DNA of 64,000 bases, from NCBI GenBank assembly GCA_029202525.1, contig CP119325.1, positions 1,958,001-2,022,000 of the forward strand. Direction: 5' to 3'. This DNA is from Candidatus Pseudomonas phytovorans (lineage in GTDB: Bacteria; Pseudomonadota; Gammaproteobacteria; Pseudomonadales; Pseudomonadaceae). The notes below the pieces were generated by a model. It was given only the letters and a program-made list of their open reading frames with translations. It had not been told where the DNA came from and did not search any database. A program made the translations under genes and the position numbers. Positions 6,594 through 14,675 of this stretch are shown here, one piece after another (the stretch's first letter is position 1; each line of letters starts with the position of its first letter).

Positions 6594-9032
6594 TTACCAG
6601 CGCAGCGAAACGGTACCTAGCAAGGTGCGCTCTTCACCCCAGTAGCAGCGCCCGGCATTGTTGCAGCCAGCCACATACTCCTTGTCGAACAGGTTGCGGG
6701 CATTGACCTCGACCGACCAGTTGTCGTCGATCTCATAGCCGACCTTGGCATCCACCAGCGTCACATCACCGCTGTCCAGCTTGCCGTACAGGGTCGCCGG
6801 GGTATAGGCGAAGGTGCTGTCGAAGTGACGCACGCCGCCACCGATCTGCAGGCCTTTGAGCAACCCGTCACGGAAGCGATAGGTGCTCCACACCGAGGCC
6901 TGGTTACGCGGCACGCCGGTCATCTGGTGGTCTTCAAACAGCGACCCGGCTACGTCCTTGGTGATGCGCGAATCGGTGTAGGTGTACGCGGCAGTCACGT
7001 TGAGGTTTTCGCTCAGGTCGCTGTTCAGCTCAAGCTCCACACCCTTGGCCCGGCTGGCGCCGACCTGGCGGTAGTCACCCACTGCGGAATCGAACAACAC
7101 ATCGTCTTTCTTGCGCAGGTCGTACACCGACGCGGTGAAGGCGGTATTCCAGCCTTTGGGTTCGTACTTGATACCCACTTCGTACTGTTCGCTGGTGGTG
7201 GGGTCCAGCGGGCCGGTTTTGCTTTCGGTCTGCTGGGTCGGGGCAAAGGCAGTGGAGTAGCTGAAGTACGGCGACAGGCCGTTTTCGAACTGGTACATGA
7301 CCCCGGTCTGCCAGGTGAACTTGCTGTCCCAGTTGTCCATGTCGGCCGGCAGGTTGAGGGTGCCGGCCTTGTTACGGTACTGGCTGTTGACCCGGTCCAG
7401 GCGCCCGCCCAGCAGCAGCACCCAGTTGTCGACCTTGGTCTGCAACTGGCTGTAGAGGCCATACATGGTCTGTTCCAGCAGGGCGTTCTGCACATGGGCC
7501 AGGAAGGTCGGCTTGCTCCAGACCGGGTCAAACACATTGACGGCGCCGCCGTTAAGCACGTCCCAGTCCTGGTTGAATGAAGTACGGTCCAGGCTGGCGC
7601 CTATCAAGAAGGTGTGGTCGAACACGCCACTGGTAAAGTGGCCTTCGAACTGGTTGTCCAGCGAGTAAGCGATGGACTTGTTGTAGCGGTCGTAGGCCTG
7701 GTTGCTCAAGGTTGTACCGAAGCCGCCGTTGTTCAGGCTGCCTGGCCACATTTCCTGGCGGTCGATGCGCGATTGCATGTAGCGCGAGTTCTGGCGGAAC
7801 TGCCAGGTGTCGTTGAACTGGTGGCTGAACTCGTAGCCCAGGCTCCAGGTTTCGCGCTCGAAGTTGTCCCAGTCCGGGTTGCCGGACAACTGGTCCTTGT
7901 CGATCTTGCCGTTGGGGTTGTGCAGCAAGGTGCCGGCCGCAGGGAAGCCCAGTTCCATCAGGGTGCGGTCGCGCTGGTAGGTGGCCAGCACGGTCAGGCT
8001 GTTGAAGTCATCGAAGTTCAGGGTCAGCGAGGGCGCGATGTACAGGCGGTCATCGGGCTGGTGCTCAACCTGGGTATCGGACTTGCGGCCCATCATCACC
8101 AAGCGGCCAAGTACATCGCTTTCAGCGTTCAGCGGGCCGGAAACGTCGACGCCAAGCTGGCGGCGGTTGTGCGAGCCGTAGCTCAGTTGCACCTCACCGC
8201 GTGCCTCGGCGGTAGGCCGCTTGCTGACCAGGTTGACCACGCCACCGGGGGCGTTCTCGCCATACAGGATCGAGGTCGGGCCGCGGAACACTTCCACCCG
8301 CTCCAGGCCGTAGGGCTCGCTGCTGGTGTCGTAGCGGTTGCCTTGCACTCGCAGGCCATCGCGCAACAGGCCATAGCCGTAGTCGGTGGCATTGAAACCA
8401 CGGATGAAGAACAGGTCACCGGCCTGGCCATCACCGCCGGCAAACGGCGGGGAGAAAATGCCTGGGACATAGCCCAGCACCTCGGTGAGGGTTTGCGATT
8501 GCTGGTCATCCATGCGCTGACGGGTTACCACCGAAACCGAACGCGGGGTGTCGGCCAGGGCGCTGCTGGTTTTACTGGCGGTGGCACTGGCCACGGCGCG
8601 GTAGCCGCTGTCGCTCTGGCCATTGCTGGCGAGCAGGGCGGCGGCGTTGATCGAAGTGGCATCCAGTTGCAACGCTGTGCCATCGGCCAGCGGCTGCAGC
8701 ACATAACCTGCACTGCCTTGCGGTACCGCTTGCAGGCCGCTGCCCTGCAGCAGGCGCGCCAGGCCCTGGGCGACGCTGTAGCGGCCTTGCAGCCCGGGGC
8801 TGGTCTTGCCGGCGGCCAGTTCGTTGCTGCCGGCCAGGTAAATGCCGGCCTGGCTGCTGAACTGGTTGAGGGCGCTGGTGAGCGAGCCGGGTGCGATGTT
8901 GAAGCTGGTTTCGGCGTTGGCTGCCTGGGCGGCGTGGGCGAAGGTTGCTGGCAGCATCAGTGGCGCGGCGGCGCAAAGTGAAAGTGGCGCGGCAAGTGCC
9001 AGGCGGAGCGCGGGGTGGAAGGGCGTCGGCAT
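6594..9032 (-). CDS. TonB-dependent siderophore receptor with signalling domain
   Basis: 812 residues. A signal peptide (cut near AHA-AQA) is followed by an STN/secretin-type N-terminal signalling domain (about 43-105: FNIAPGSLTSALNQFSSQAGIYL) and then the plug (RSVSVVTRQRMDDQQSQTLTEVLGYVPG; GLERVEVFRGPTSILYGENAPGG). A 22-strand barrel ends in the aromatic residue W, as outer-membrane proteins do. The late DARNLFDKEYVAG-like block fits siderophore receptors. With the upstream FecR and ECF sigma genes it forms a cell-surface signalling set: ligand binding should activate its own transcription. The siderophore is not identifiable from sequence. Confidence 0.95.
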   Translation of the reverse strand: MPTPFHPALRLALAAPLSLCAAAPLMLPATFAHAAQAANAETSFNIAPGSLTSALNQFSSQAGIYLAGSNELAAGKTSPGLQGRYSVAQGLARLLQGSGLQAVPQGSAGYVLQPLADGTALQLDATSINAAALLASNGQSDSGYRAVASATASKTSSALADTPRSVSVVTRQRMDDQQSQTLTEVLGYVPGIFSPPFAGGDGQAGDLFFIRGFNATDYGYGLLRDGLRVQGNRYDTSSEPYGLERVEVFRGPTSILYGENAPGGVVNLVSKRPTAEARGEVQLSYGSHNRRQLGVDVSGPLNAESDVLGRLVMMGRKSDTQVEHQPDDRLYIAPSLTLNFDDFNSLTVLATYQRDRTLMELGFPAAGTLLHNPNGKIDKDQLSGNPDWDNFERETWSLGYEFSHQFNDTWQFRQNSRYMQSRIDRQEMWPGSLNNGGFGTTLSNQAYDRYNKSIAYSLDNQFEGHFTSGVFDHTFLIGASLDRTSFNQDWDVLNGGAVNVFDPVWSKPTFLAHVQNALLEQTMYGLYSQLQTKVDNWVLLLGGRLDRVNSQYRNKAGTLNLPADMDNWDSKFTWQTGVMYQFENGLSPYFSYSTAFAPTQQTESKTGPLDPTTSEQYEVGIKYEPKGWNTAFTASVYDLRKKDDVLFDSAVGDYRQVGASRAKGVELELNSDLSENLNVTAAYTYTDSRITKDVAGSLFEDHQMTGVPRNQASVWSTYRFRDGLLKGLQIGGGVRHFDSTFAYTPATLYGKLDSGDVTLVDAKVGYEIDDNWSVEVNARNLFDKEYVAGCNNAGRCYWGEERTLLGTVSLRW

Positions 9033-9180
9033 GCTGGTCTCTGGAGTCGAAAGGGTGAGTTGGGAGGGCTATGCCGGGTTAACCGAATGAGATTTGAAAA
9101 AGGGAACTGGTTTGGCAGATTTTTTTGCCGGCGCCAACGAATTTGCCAACACCGCCACAGCTGGATCCAAACACCGCGTC

Positions 9181-9272
9181 GCCTGCTTCGCGGGCTTGCC
9201 CGCTCCCACAGGTACTGCGCAGGCTGCGGCTTCACACTGCACCTGTGGGAGCGGGCATGCCCGCGAAGAATC
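9181..9272. repeat. REP pair 2 (inverted)
   Basis: GCTTCGCGGGCTTGCCCGCTCCCACAGG-type arm near 9183 and its inverted partner ending CCCGCGAAGAA near 9270. It lies between the receptor and fecR, inside the iron-signalling set. Confidence 0.9.
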
Positions 9273-9290
9273 CAGCGCGGTGTACCGGTA

Positions 9291-10256
9291 TCAAACGGGC
9301 TCGACCGTCACCCACCAAGGCGTCAACCGCTGCACCCGCACTGGCAATGCCGCTTGCAGCAACTCCAGCGCCCGGTCGGTATCGTTCAGCGGGAAGGCGC
9401 CCATCACCGACAGCGTGGCGACATCCGGGTGCCAGCCCAGATGCCCATGACGATAACGCCCGAGCGTTTGCAGCAAATGCGCCAATGGCATGGCTTCGGC
9501 ATTCAGGCGGTGATGAATCCACGACTCGCCCGCGCTTTGCGCCGGGCGGGCGTTGCTGATGCCCTGGGCACTGAAATCCACCTGCTGCCCCGCCTGCACG
9601 ATGCAGCGCTCGCCATTGGCCGCTGTGCACACCTCCACGGCGCCGGCATACACGTCGAGCCGGGTGTTCCCGCCCTGCTGGCACACAGCAAAGCGCGTGC
9701 CCAAGGCCTGCATGCGCCCTTGCGCCGTTTCGACGAAGAAGGGGCGGCGCGGGTCGTGGGCGGTCTCCACAAGCAGCTCGCCAAAGCGCAGCTTGAGCAC
9801 CCGGCTGAACGTCGAGAAGTCCATGTCCACAGCACTTTGTGCCCCCAGCCACAACTGGCTGCCATCGGCCAGACGCGTTTCGCGAATTTCACCAATGCCA
9901 GTGGCAAGGTCGGCATTCCAGCCCGACAACGGCGCGCCGTGCCAGGCGCGCAAGCCGAGCAACGAGCTGGCGCCCAGCACCAGCAGCGACTTGATCCCGC
10001 TGCGCCGGCTGAAGCGCCGGGCATCATGCTCGCGCAGTGCCCGGCCCGCGGCTGCGCCTTCGGCCTGCAGCGGGGCAAAGCGCTGGCCCACACGTTGCAC
10101 ATAGTGCCAGGCGGCCTGATGGTCGCCGTGCTGCTCCAGCCAGTGCTGCCACTGCTGGCGCAACTGCGGGGCGACGTTTTCGTCCTGCAGTTGCACGTAC
10201 CAGTGCGCGGCTTGCTCCAGGCTGGCGTGGCTGAGTCTTTGCACGGGCGAGGTCAT
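9291..10256 (-). CDS. FecR-family anti-sigma/sigma-regulator
   Basis: 321 residues from ATG at 10256, chosen because GGTGGAG precedes it within the end of the sigma gene, 4 bases past that gene's stop. The N-terminal 60 residues (ASLEQAAHWYVQLQDENV, then WQHWLEQHGDHQAAWHYVQRV) form the cytoplasmic DUF4880 sigma-binding domain. A hydrophobic segment (SLLVLGASSLLGL) crosses the membrane. The periplasmic FecR domain (IGEIRETRLADGSQLWLGAQSAVDM) should contact the receptor's signalling domain. It relays receptor occupancy to the ECF sigma factor. Confidence 0.92.
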   Translation of the reverse strand: MTSPVQRLSHASLEQAAHWYVQLQDENVAPQLRQQWQHWLEQHGDHQAAWHYVQRVGQRFAPLQAEGAAAGRALREHDARRFSRRSGIKSLLVLGASSLLGLRAWHGAPLSGWNADLATGIGEIRETRLADGSQLWLGAQSAVDMDFSTFSRVLKLRFGELLVETAHDPRRPFFVETAQGRMQALGTRFAVCQQGGNTRLDVYAGAVEVCTAANGERCIVQAGQQVDFSAQGISNARPAQSAGESWIHHRLNAEAMPLAHLLQTLGRYRHGHLGWHPDVATLSVMGAFPLNDTDRALELLQAALPVRVQRLTPWWVTVEPV

Positions 10257-10260
10257 GGCG

Positions 10261-10869
10261 TCACTCCACCAGCAAACCGTCGAGTTCTGCTTCAAGGATG
10301 GCGCAATGCAGAAACGCCTGGGCCAGGTACTTCTTGATCATGCGTTCGCTCACCCCGACATGTGCGGCAATATCGCGGTAGGCCAGGCCATCGATCTGCG
10401 CCAGCAGGAATGCCTGGCGCACCTTGCCTGGCAAGCGCAGCAACATGGCGTCCACCTCGTGCAGGGTCTCGACAATGATCGCGCGCTGTTCAGGGGAGGG
10501 CTGCAGTGGCTCGGGCTGCAAGGCCAACTGTTGCAACCAGGCGTGTTCAAGCTTCTGCCGGCGCCAGTGGTCCACGCACAGGCCGCGGGCGATGGTGGCC
10601 AGGTACGAGCGCTCGCCGCGTTCGCCGTCGAACTGCCTTGGGCGGTTGAGGATGCGCACGAAGGTGTCCTGCACCAGGTCGGCGGCATCGCAGCGGCTGC
10701 CAAGCCGGCGGTACAAAAAGCCGAGCAGCCAGCGCGAATGGCTGTGGTACAGGGTATGGAGCGAGGTGTTCAACTCTGGGATCGAAACCACGGCGGCATC
10801 CGGCGCGAGCGCATACTGGTGCGAATGAGAAATGATCGCGATAGTAGAGGCCGCTGAAAAATACTGCAA
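10261..10869 (-). CDS. FecI-type ECF sigma factor
   Basis: 202 residues. Region 2 is LYHSHSRWLLGFLYRRLGSRCDAADLVQDTFVRIL, and region 4 is LPGKVRQAFLLAQIDGLAYRDIAAHVGVSERMIKKYLAQAFLHC. Both are typical of the FecI branch of ECF sigma factors, which transcribe one iron-receptor operon. The first 26 residues look unlike the family. They overlap a Fur-box-like stretch (GCGAATGAGAAATGATCGC, about 10820-10838), so the GTG at 10791 is a reasonable alternative start. Expression is probably iron-repressed. Confidence 0.9.
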   Translation of the reverse strand: MQYFSAASTIAIISHSHQYALAPDAAVVSIPELNTSLHTLYHSHSRWLLGFLYRRLGSRCDAADLVQDTFVRILNRPRQFDGERGERSYLATIARGLCVDHWRRQKLEHAWLQQLALQPEPLQPSPEQRAIIVETLHEVDAMLLRLPGKVRQAFLLAQIDGLAYRDIAAHVGVSERMIKKYLAQAFLHCAILEAELDGLLVE

Positions 10870-10934
10870 TCATTGTCGGCCGCGCCGGTGCCGAGCCTGG
10901 GACAACCTGTCGCCTTGACGCGACGGCGCGCAAT

Positions 10935-10962
10935 TTGTTTGTGCTGGCAATTCGGATACAAT
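10935..10962 (+). promoter_or_regulatory. Candidate promoter of mqo
   Basis: TTGTTT and TACAAT are 16 bases apart, about 165 bases upstream of mqo. The 256-base gap 10870-11125 holds no supported gene. Low certainty because of the long leader. Confidence 0.4.
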
Positions 10963-11125
10963 CAGAAAAACGATTCAGCCTTGTCGGTCAATTCGACAAA
11001 AGGCCGAGTCGTTTTCTGGTTCTCTGGCTGCTGAACAATGATCAACAAGAAGCCTGCGCTGAAGAACACGTTTTACCTGGGCCAGCCACAGGCCCGCCCT
11101 CTGTTCTCCTGACTGGAATTGATCA

Positions 11126-12763
11126 ATGTTCAAGAAAGCTGGCAAGACCTTGCTGGGTCTGGCTGTCGCTGCAAGCTTCATGCAAGCGCACGCCGCAGAA
11201 ACCAAAAAAGTAGACGTGCTGCTGGTCGGCGGCGGCATCATGAGCTCCACCCTGGCTGTGTGGCTGCACGAGCTGGAGCCAAGCTGGTCGATGGAAATGG
11301 TCGAACGCCTGGACGGTGTGGCTGAAGAAAGCTCCAACGGCTGGAACAATGCCGGTACGGGCCACTCTGCGCTGGCCGAGCTGAACTACACCCCGGAAGA
11401 CAAAGACGGCAACGTCAACATCTCCAAGGCCATCGAAATCAACGAAGCCTTCCAGATTTCCCGTCAGTTCTGGGCCTGGCAGGTCCGCCAGGGCGTGCTG
11501 AAGAACCCGCATTCGTTCATCAACACCACCCCGCACATGAGCTTCGTGTGGGGCGATGACAACATCAAATTCCTGAAAAAGCGCTACGACGCGCTGCAGG
11601 CCAGCCCGCTGTTCCGCCCGATGCAGTACTCCGAGGACCACGCGCAGATCGCCAAGTGGGTCCCGCTGATGATGGAAGGGCGCGACCCGAACCAGAAGCT
11701 GGCCGTTACCTGGACGCCAATCGGCACCGACGTCAACTTCGGCGAAATCACCCGCCAGATGGTCGGCCACCTGAAGACCCAGGACAAGTTCGACCTGAAG
11801 CTGTCCAGCGAAGTGCAGGACATCACCCGCAACAAGGACGGCTCCTGGCACGTCGAGTACAAGAACCTGAAGGACGGTACCGAGTCGGCTACCGACGCCA
11901 AGTTCCTGTTCATCGGTGCCGGCGGCGGCGCACTGAAACTGCTGCAGAAGTCGGGCATTCCTGAAGCCAAGGAATACGCAGGCTTCCCGGTGGGCGGCTC
12001 GTTCCTGGTGACCGAGAACCCGACCGTGGCCATGCAGCACATGGCCAAGGCCTACGGCATTGCTTCGACCGGCGCGCCACCCATGTCGGTGCCGCACCTG
12101 GACACCCGCGTGCTGGACGGCAAGCGCGTAATCCTGTTTGGCCCGTTCGCCACCTTCTCGACCAAGTTCCTGAAGAACGGTTCGTACCTGGACCTGCTGA
12201 GCAGCACCACCACCCACAACGTGTGGCCGATGACCAAGGTCGGCATCGAGCAGTACCCGCTGGTCGAGTACCTTGCTGGCCAGCTGATGCTGTCTGACGA
12301 TGACCGTTTCGAAGCGCTGCGCACCTACTTCCCGAATGCCAAGAAGGAAGACTGGCGCCTGTGGCAGGCCGGCCAGCGTGTGCAGATCATCAAGCGTGAT
12401 GCCGAGAAGGGCGGCGTGCTGAAGCTGGGTACCGAAGTGGTTGCGTCCGAAGACCGCACCATTGCCGGCCTGCTGGGCGCATCGCCAGGTGCCTCGACTG
12501 CTGCACCGATCATGCTGACCGTGCTTGAAACCGTGTTCAAGGAGAAGGTCGCTACCCCTGAGTGGCAGGCCAAGATCAAGGAAATCGTGCCGAGCTACGG
12601 CACCAAGCTGAACGATTCGGCAGCGGCCACCCAGAAAGAGTGGAACTACACCGCTGAAGTGCTGCAGCTGGAGAAACCTCCGGTGATCGACGCCAGCGTT
12701 GATTTCGGTGGCGCGGTGAGCGAGCCGGTTGAGAGCAAGCCTGCGAACGACATGGCGCTGTAA
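11126..12763 (+). CDS. mqo: Malate:quinone oxidoreductase
   Basis: 545 residues, the usual length. It oxidises malate to oxaloacetate and passes electrons to the quinone pool, an FAD-dependent peripheral membrane step of the TCA cycle. KVDVLLVGGGIMSSTLAVWLHEL (about residues 27-49) is the FAD-binding dinucleotide fold, and SSNGWNNAGTGHSALAELNYTP is the family signature. An N-terminal hydrophobic stretch ending in AHA looks like a signal peptide; most Mqo proteins lack one, so this is the distinct, possibly periplasm-facing paralogue known in pseudomonads. It is monocistronic with its own terminator. Confidence 0.95.
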   Translation: MFKKAGKTLLGLAVAASFMQAHAAETKKVDVLLVGGGIMSSTLAVWLHELEPSWSMEMVERLDGVAEESSNGWNNAGTGHSALAELNYTPEDKDGNVNISKAIEINEAFQISRQFWAWQVRQGVLKNPHSFINTTPHMSFVWGDDNIKFLKKRYDALQASPLFRPMQYSEDHAQIAKWVPLMMEGRDPNQKLAVTWTPIGTDVNFGEITRQMVGHLKTQDKFDLKLSSEVQDITRNKDGSWHVEYKNLKDGTESATDAKFLFIGAGGGALKLLQKSGIPEAKEYAGFPVGGSFLVTENPTVAMQHMAKAYGIASTGAPPMSVPHLDTRVLDGKRVILFGPFATFSTKFLKNGSYLDLLSSTTTHNVWPMTKVGIEQYPLVEYLAGQLMLSDDDRFEALRTYFPNAKKEDWRLWQAGQRVQIIKRDAEKGGVLKLGTEVVASEDRTIAGLLGASPGASTAAPIMLTVLETVFKEKVATPEWQAKIKEIVPSYGTKLNDSAAATQKEWNYTAEVLQLEKPPVIDASVDFGGAVSEPVESKPANDMAL

Positions 12764-12783
12764 GCTGCCATTGTCGTGAAAGA

Positions 12784-12812
12784 AGCCACGGGGGAAACCT
12801 CGTGGCTTTTTT
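12784..12812 (+). terminator. Rho-independent terminator of mqo
   Basis: AGCCACG pairs with CGTGGCT around a GGGGAAACCT loop, followed by TTTTTT. Confidence 0.9.
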
Positions 12813-12823
12813 GTTGCCTGTTC

Positions 12824-12920
12824 GGGCCTCTTCGCGGGCTCGCCCGCTCCCACAGGTAATGTGTTGCCTGCAGGTTGGTGCGGTTCCTGTGGGAGCGGGC
12901 AAGCTCGCGAAGAGGCCGGC
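12824..12920. repeat. REP pair 3 (inverted)
   Basis: GGCCTCTTCGCGGGCTCGCC.. arm and its inverted partner ending GCTCGCGAAGAGGCCGG, directly after the mqo terminator. Confidence 0.9.
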
Positions 12921-13021
12921 ACAGAAAACCACTGATCGGAAACCTACACAGCAACCGATAAAAACATATTTTGATGCTTAAATTAATCTTGTCAGTCGAT
13001 CCCCTCCAGGAGGGTGCCGTC

Positions 13022-13660
13022 ATGAACACCAAGATTGTCGCCTTACTGCTGCTCGCCCTGTGCGCCCAGCCGGCATGGAGCCAGAACTACTCCTCCCCGA
13101 CCCCCGCCGCCAAACCCGTAGAATCCGCTGCATTGACCACCCGCATGGCCCTGCGTGACCTATGGGTCGAGCATATCTTCTGGGTGCGCAACTACGCTGT
13201 CGCCAACCAGGCCGGCAACGCCAGACAGGCGCAAGTCGCCGCGAATGAAGTGGTCAGTGACGCCACCCGGATCGCCAATAGTATCGCGCCGTTGTATGGC
13301 CAACCCGCCGCCGACCAGTTGCTCAAATTACTGGCTGGCCACTGGGGCGCAATCAAACATTACAGCGACGCCACTGTGGCCAAGGACAAGAAAGGCCAGC
13401 AGGCGGCCGTTGATGAGCTGACCAGCAATGCCAAAGCTATCGCGGCGTTTCTGGCCAAGGCCAACCCGAACCTGCCCGAGCCTACCCTGCTGACCCTGCT
13501 CAGCGCCCATGGCGGCCACCATGTGGCGCAGATCGACCAGTTGGCGGCGGGTGACTACGCGGGTGAAGCGCGCACCTGGGGGATGATGCGTGAGCATATC
13601 CTGACCCTGTCCGACGCCCTGGCCGCGGCGCTGGTCAAACAGTTCCCGGACAAGTTCTGA
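13022..13660 (+). CDS. Periplasmic helical-repeat protein of unknown function
   Basis: 212 residues. A clear signal peptide ends near AWS-Q (20/21). I do not recognise the family. The mature part seems to hold three repeats of about 50 residues (42-97, 98-155, 156-208). Each is predicted to be a helical hairpin opening with an L-x-x-L/W-x-x-x-H pattern: LRDLWVEH, LLKLLAGH, LLTLLSAH. Histidines 51, 107, 113, 163, 166, 167 and 192 and the E50-H51 and E191-H192 pairs suggest metal or cofactor binding. The start follows a strong CCAGGAGGG ribosome site. Its stop overlaps the next gene's start (TGATG), so it is translationally coupled to a regulator with four cysteines. Confidence 0.85.
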   Translation: MNTKIVALLLLALCAQPAWSQNYSSPTPAAKPVESAALTTRMALRDLWVEHIFWVRNYAVANQAGNARQAQVAANEVVSDATRIANSIAPLYGQPAADQLLKLLAGHWGAIKHYSDATVAKDKKGQQAAVDELTSNAKAIAAFLAKANPNLPEPTLLTLLSAHGGHHVAQIDQLAAGDYAGEARTWGMMREHILTLSDALAAALVKQFPDKF

Positions 13661-14277
13661 TGCTCGAAGGCCTGGGCCGTACCCAACAGGACCTGCTCCA
13701 CGCGTTGTTGCACCAGCCGGCCGGCATGAGCATCGACGACCTGGCGCAGGCCCTGGCCATTACCCGCACGGCCGTGCGCCAGCACTTGGCCGCGCTGGAA
13801 CGTGATGGCCTGGTCAAACGCGGCGCTACCCGACCTACCGGGCGGCGCCCGGAGCAGTTGCACGAGCTGACGGAGCTTGCCCGCGAACAGTTCCCCCGCC
13901 AGTACCCCCTACTGGCCAATCTGCTGATTGGCGAAGTGGCAGGTTTGCTGGGCCAGGACGCACTGCTGGCGCTGATGCGCCAACTTGGGCGCAAGCTGGC
14001 CGCAGACCTTGAGCACAACGTAGTGGATGAAGCACGTATCGTCGAGCATATGAACCATGCCGGCTATGAAGCGCAGGTGTTCTTCCACTCGGCGGGGGAG
14101 CCACAGATCGTGGCGCACAACTGCGTGTTCCATCACTTGGCCAAGGCGCACCCGGTTGTGTGCGAGCTTGATCTGGCCCTGATCGGTGCCTTGGCTGGAG
14201 CTGAAGTGAGCCATGAGGAATGCATGCTCAGGGGCGGGCAGGTGTGCCGGTTTGCCCTGGGCAAAAAGGAAGATTGA
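13660..14277 (+). CDS. SufR-like winged-helix regulator with four-cysteine cluster
   Basis: 205 residues. The N-terminal winged helix-turn-helix is MSIDDLAQALAITRTAVRQHLAALERDGLV (residues 23-52). The C-terminal half contains Cys155, Cys168, Cys188 and Cys196 in the context NCVFHHLA...PVVCELD...EECMLRGGQVCRF. That arrangement resembles Fe-S-binding SufR/DeoR-like repressors, so iron-sulfur or redox sensing is likely. It is coupled to the upstream periplasmic His-rich protein, which is its most plausible target or partner. It has not been linked to a pathway. Confidence 0.85.
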   Translation: MLEGLGRTQQDLLHALLHQPAGMSIDDLAQALAITRTAVRQHLAALERDGLVKRGATRPTGRRPEQLHELTELAREQFPRQYPLLANLLIGEVAGLLGQDALLALMRQLGRKLAADLEHNVVDEARIVEHMNHAGYEAQVFFHSAGEPQIVAHNCVFHHLAKAHPVVCELDLALIGALAGAEVSHEECMLRGGQVCRFALGKKED

Positions 14278-14290
14278 TCCGGTGTAGGCA

Positions 14291-14599
14291 TCACTGCTGG
14301 CGCAGGATGCACTCCAGCAACCCGGGAAACCGCTCGCCCAGCATCTCGCTGCGCAGCGAATTCATATGGGTCGTCCCCACATTGCGGGTGTGCACTAACC
14401 CCGCGTCACGCAGCACGCGGAAATGGTGGGACATGCTCGACTTCGGCCGCCCTCCGTCCAGCTCGCCGCAGCTGGCTTCGGCCACGCCGGCCAGATGGCG
14501 GACGATTTCCAGGCGTACGGGGTCGCTGAGCGCGTAAAGCAGGCGTTCAAGGATCAGGTCTTCAGCGTTGGGATGTTTGTAGGCTCGCATGAGCGACAT
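14291..14599 (-). CDS. ArsR-family transcriptional regulator
   Basis: About 102 residues from the ATG at 14599. Longer starts at 14626 and 14647 are possible, but the last would overlap the operator at 14628-14645. The core LLYALSDPVRLEIVRHLAGV, then KSSMSHHFRVLRDAGLVHTRNVGTTHMNSLR, is an ArsR winged helix. No clear metal-binding cysteine pair is present (one Cys near the start of the recognition region), so it probably senses an organic or electrophilic compound. It is divergent from xenA and shares the operator with it. Confidence 0.85.
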   Translation of the reverse strand: MSLMRAYKHPNAEDLILERLLYALSDPVRLEIVRHLAGVAEASCGELDGGRPKSSMSHHFRVLRDAGLVHTRNVGTTHMNSLRSEMLGERFPGLLECILRQQ

Positions 14600-14627
14600 G
14601 ATAACGGGGGTTTCACTTATTGCCATA

Positions 14628-14645
14628 GTTCGATTATGATCGAAC
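14628..14645. promoter_or_regulatory. Operator between arsR-type gene and xenA
   Basis: Perfect inverted repeat GTTCGAT-TATG-ATCGAAC in the divergent region, 30 bases before the xenA start. This is the expected binding site of the ArsR regulator and would control both genes. Confidence 0.75.
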
Positions 14646-14675
14646 AACAGTATTCAGATGAACCCGGAGTTTCCC

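Noticed and set aside
7614..8981. 455-codon open frame opposite the TonB receptor
   Set aside because: Low-complexity A/V/G/Q-rich translation typical of an antisense shadow.
10935..11213. 92-codon open frame upstream of and overlapping mqo
   Set aside because: No ribosome site or recognisable protein; it overlaps the mqo start in another frame.
11123..12922. 599-codon open frame on the minus strand opposite mqo
   Set aside because: It mirrors the mqo coding sequence in a GC-rich genome, has no recognisable protein features and runs into the REP pair.
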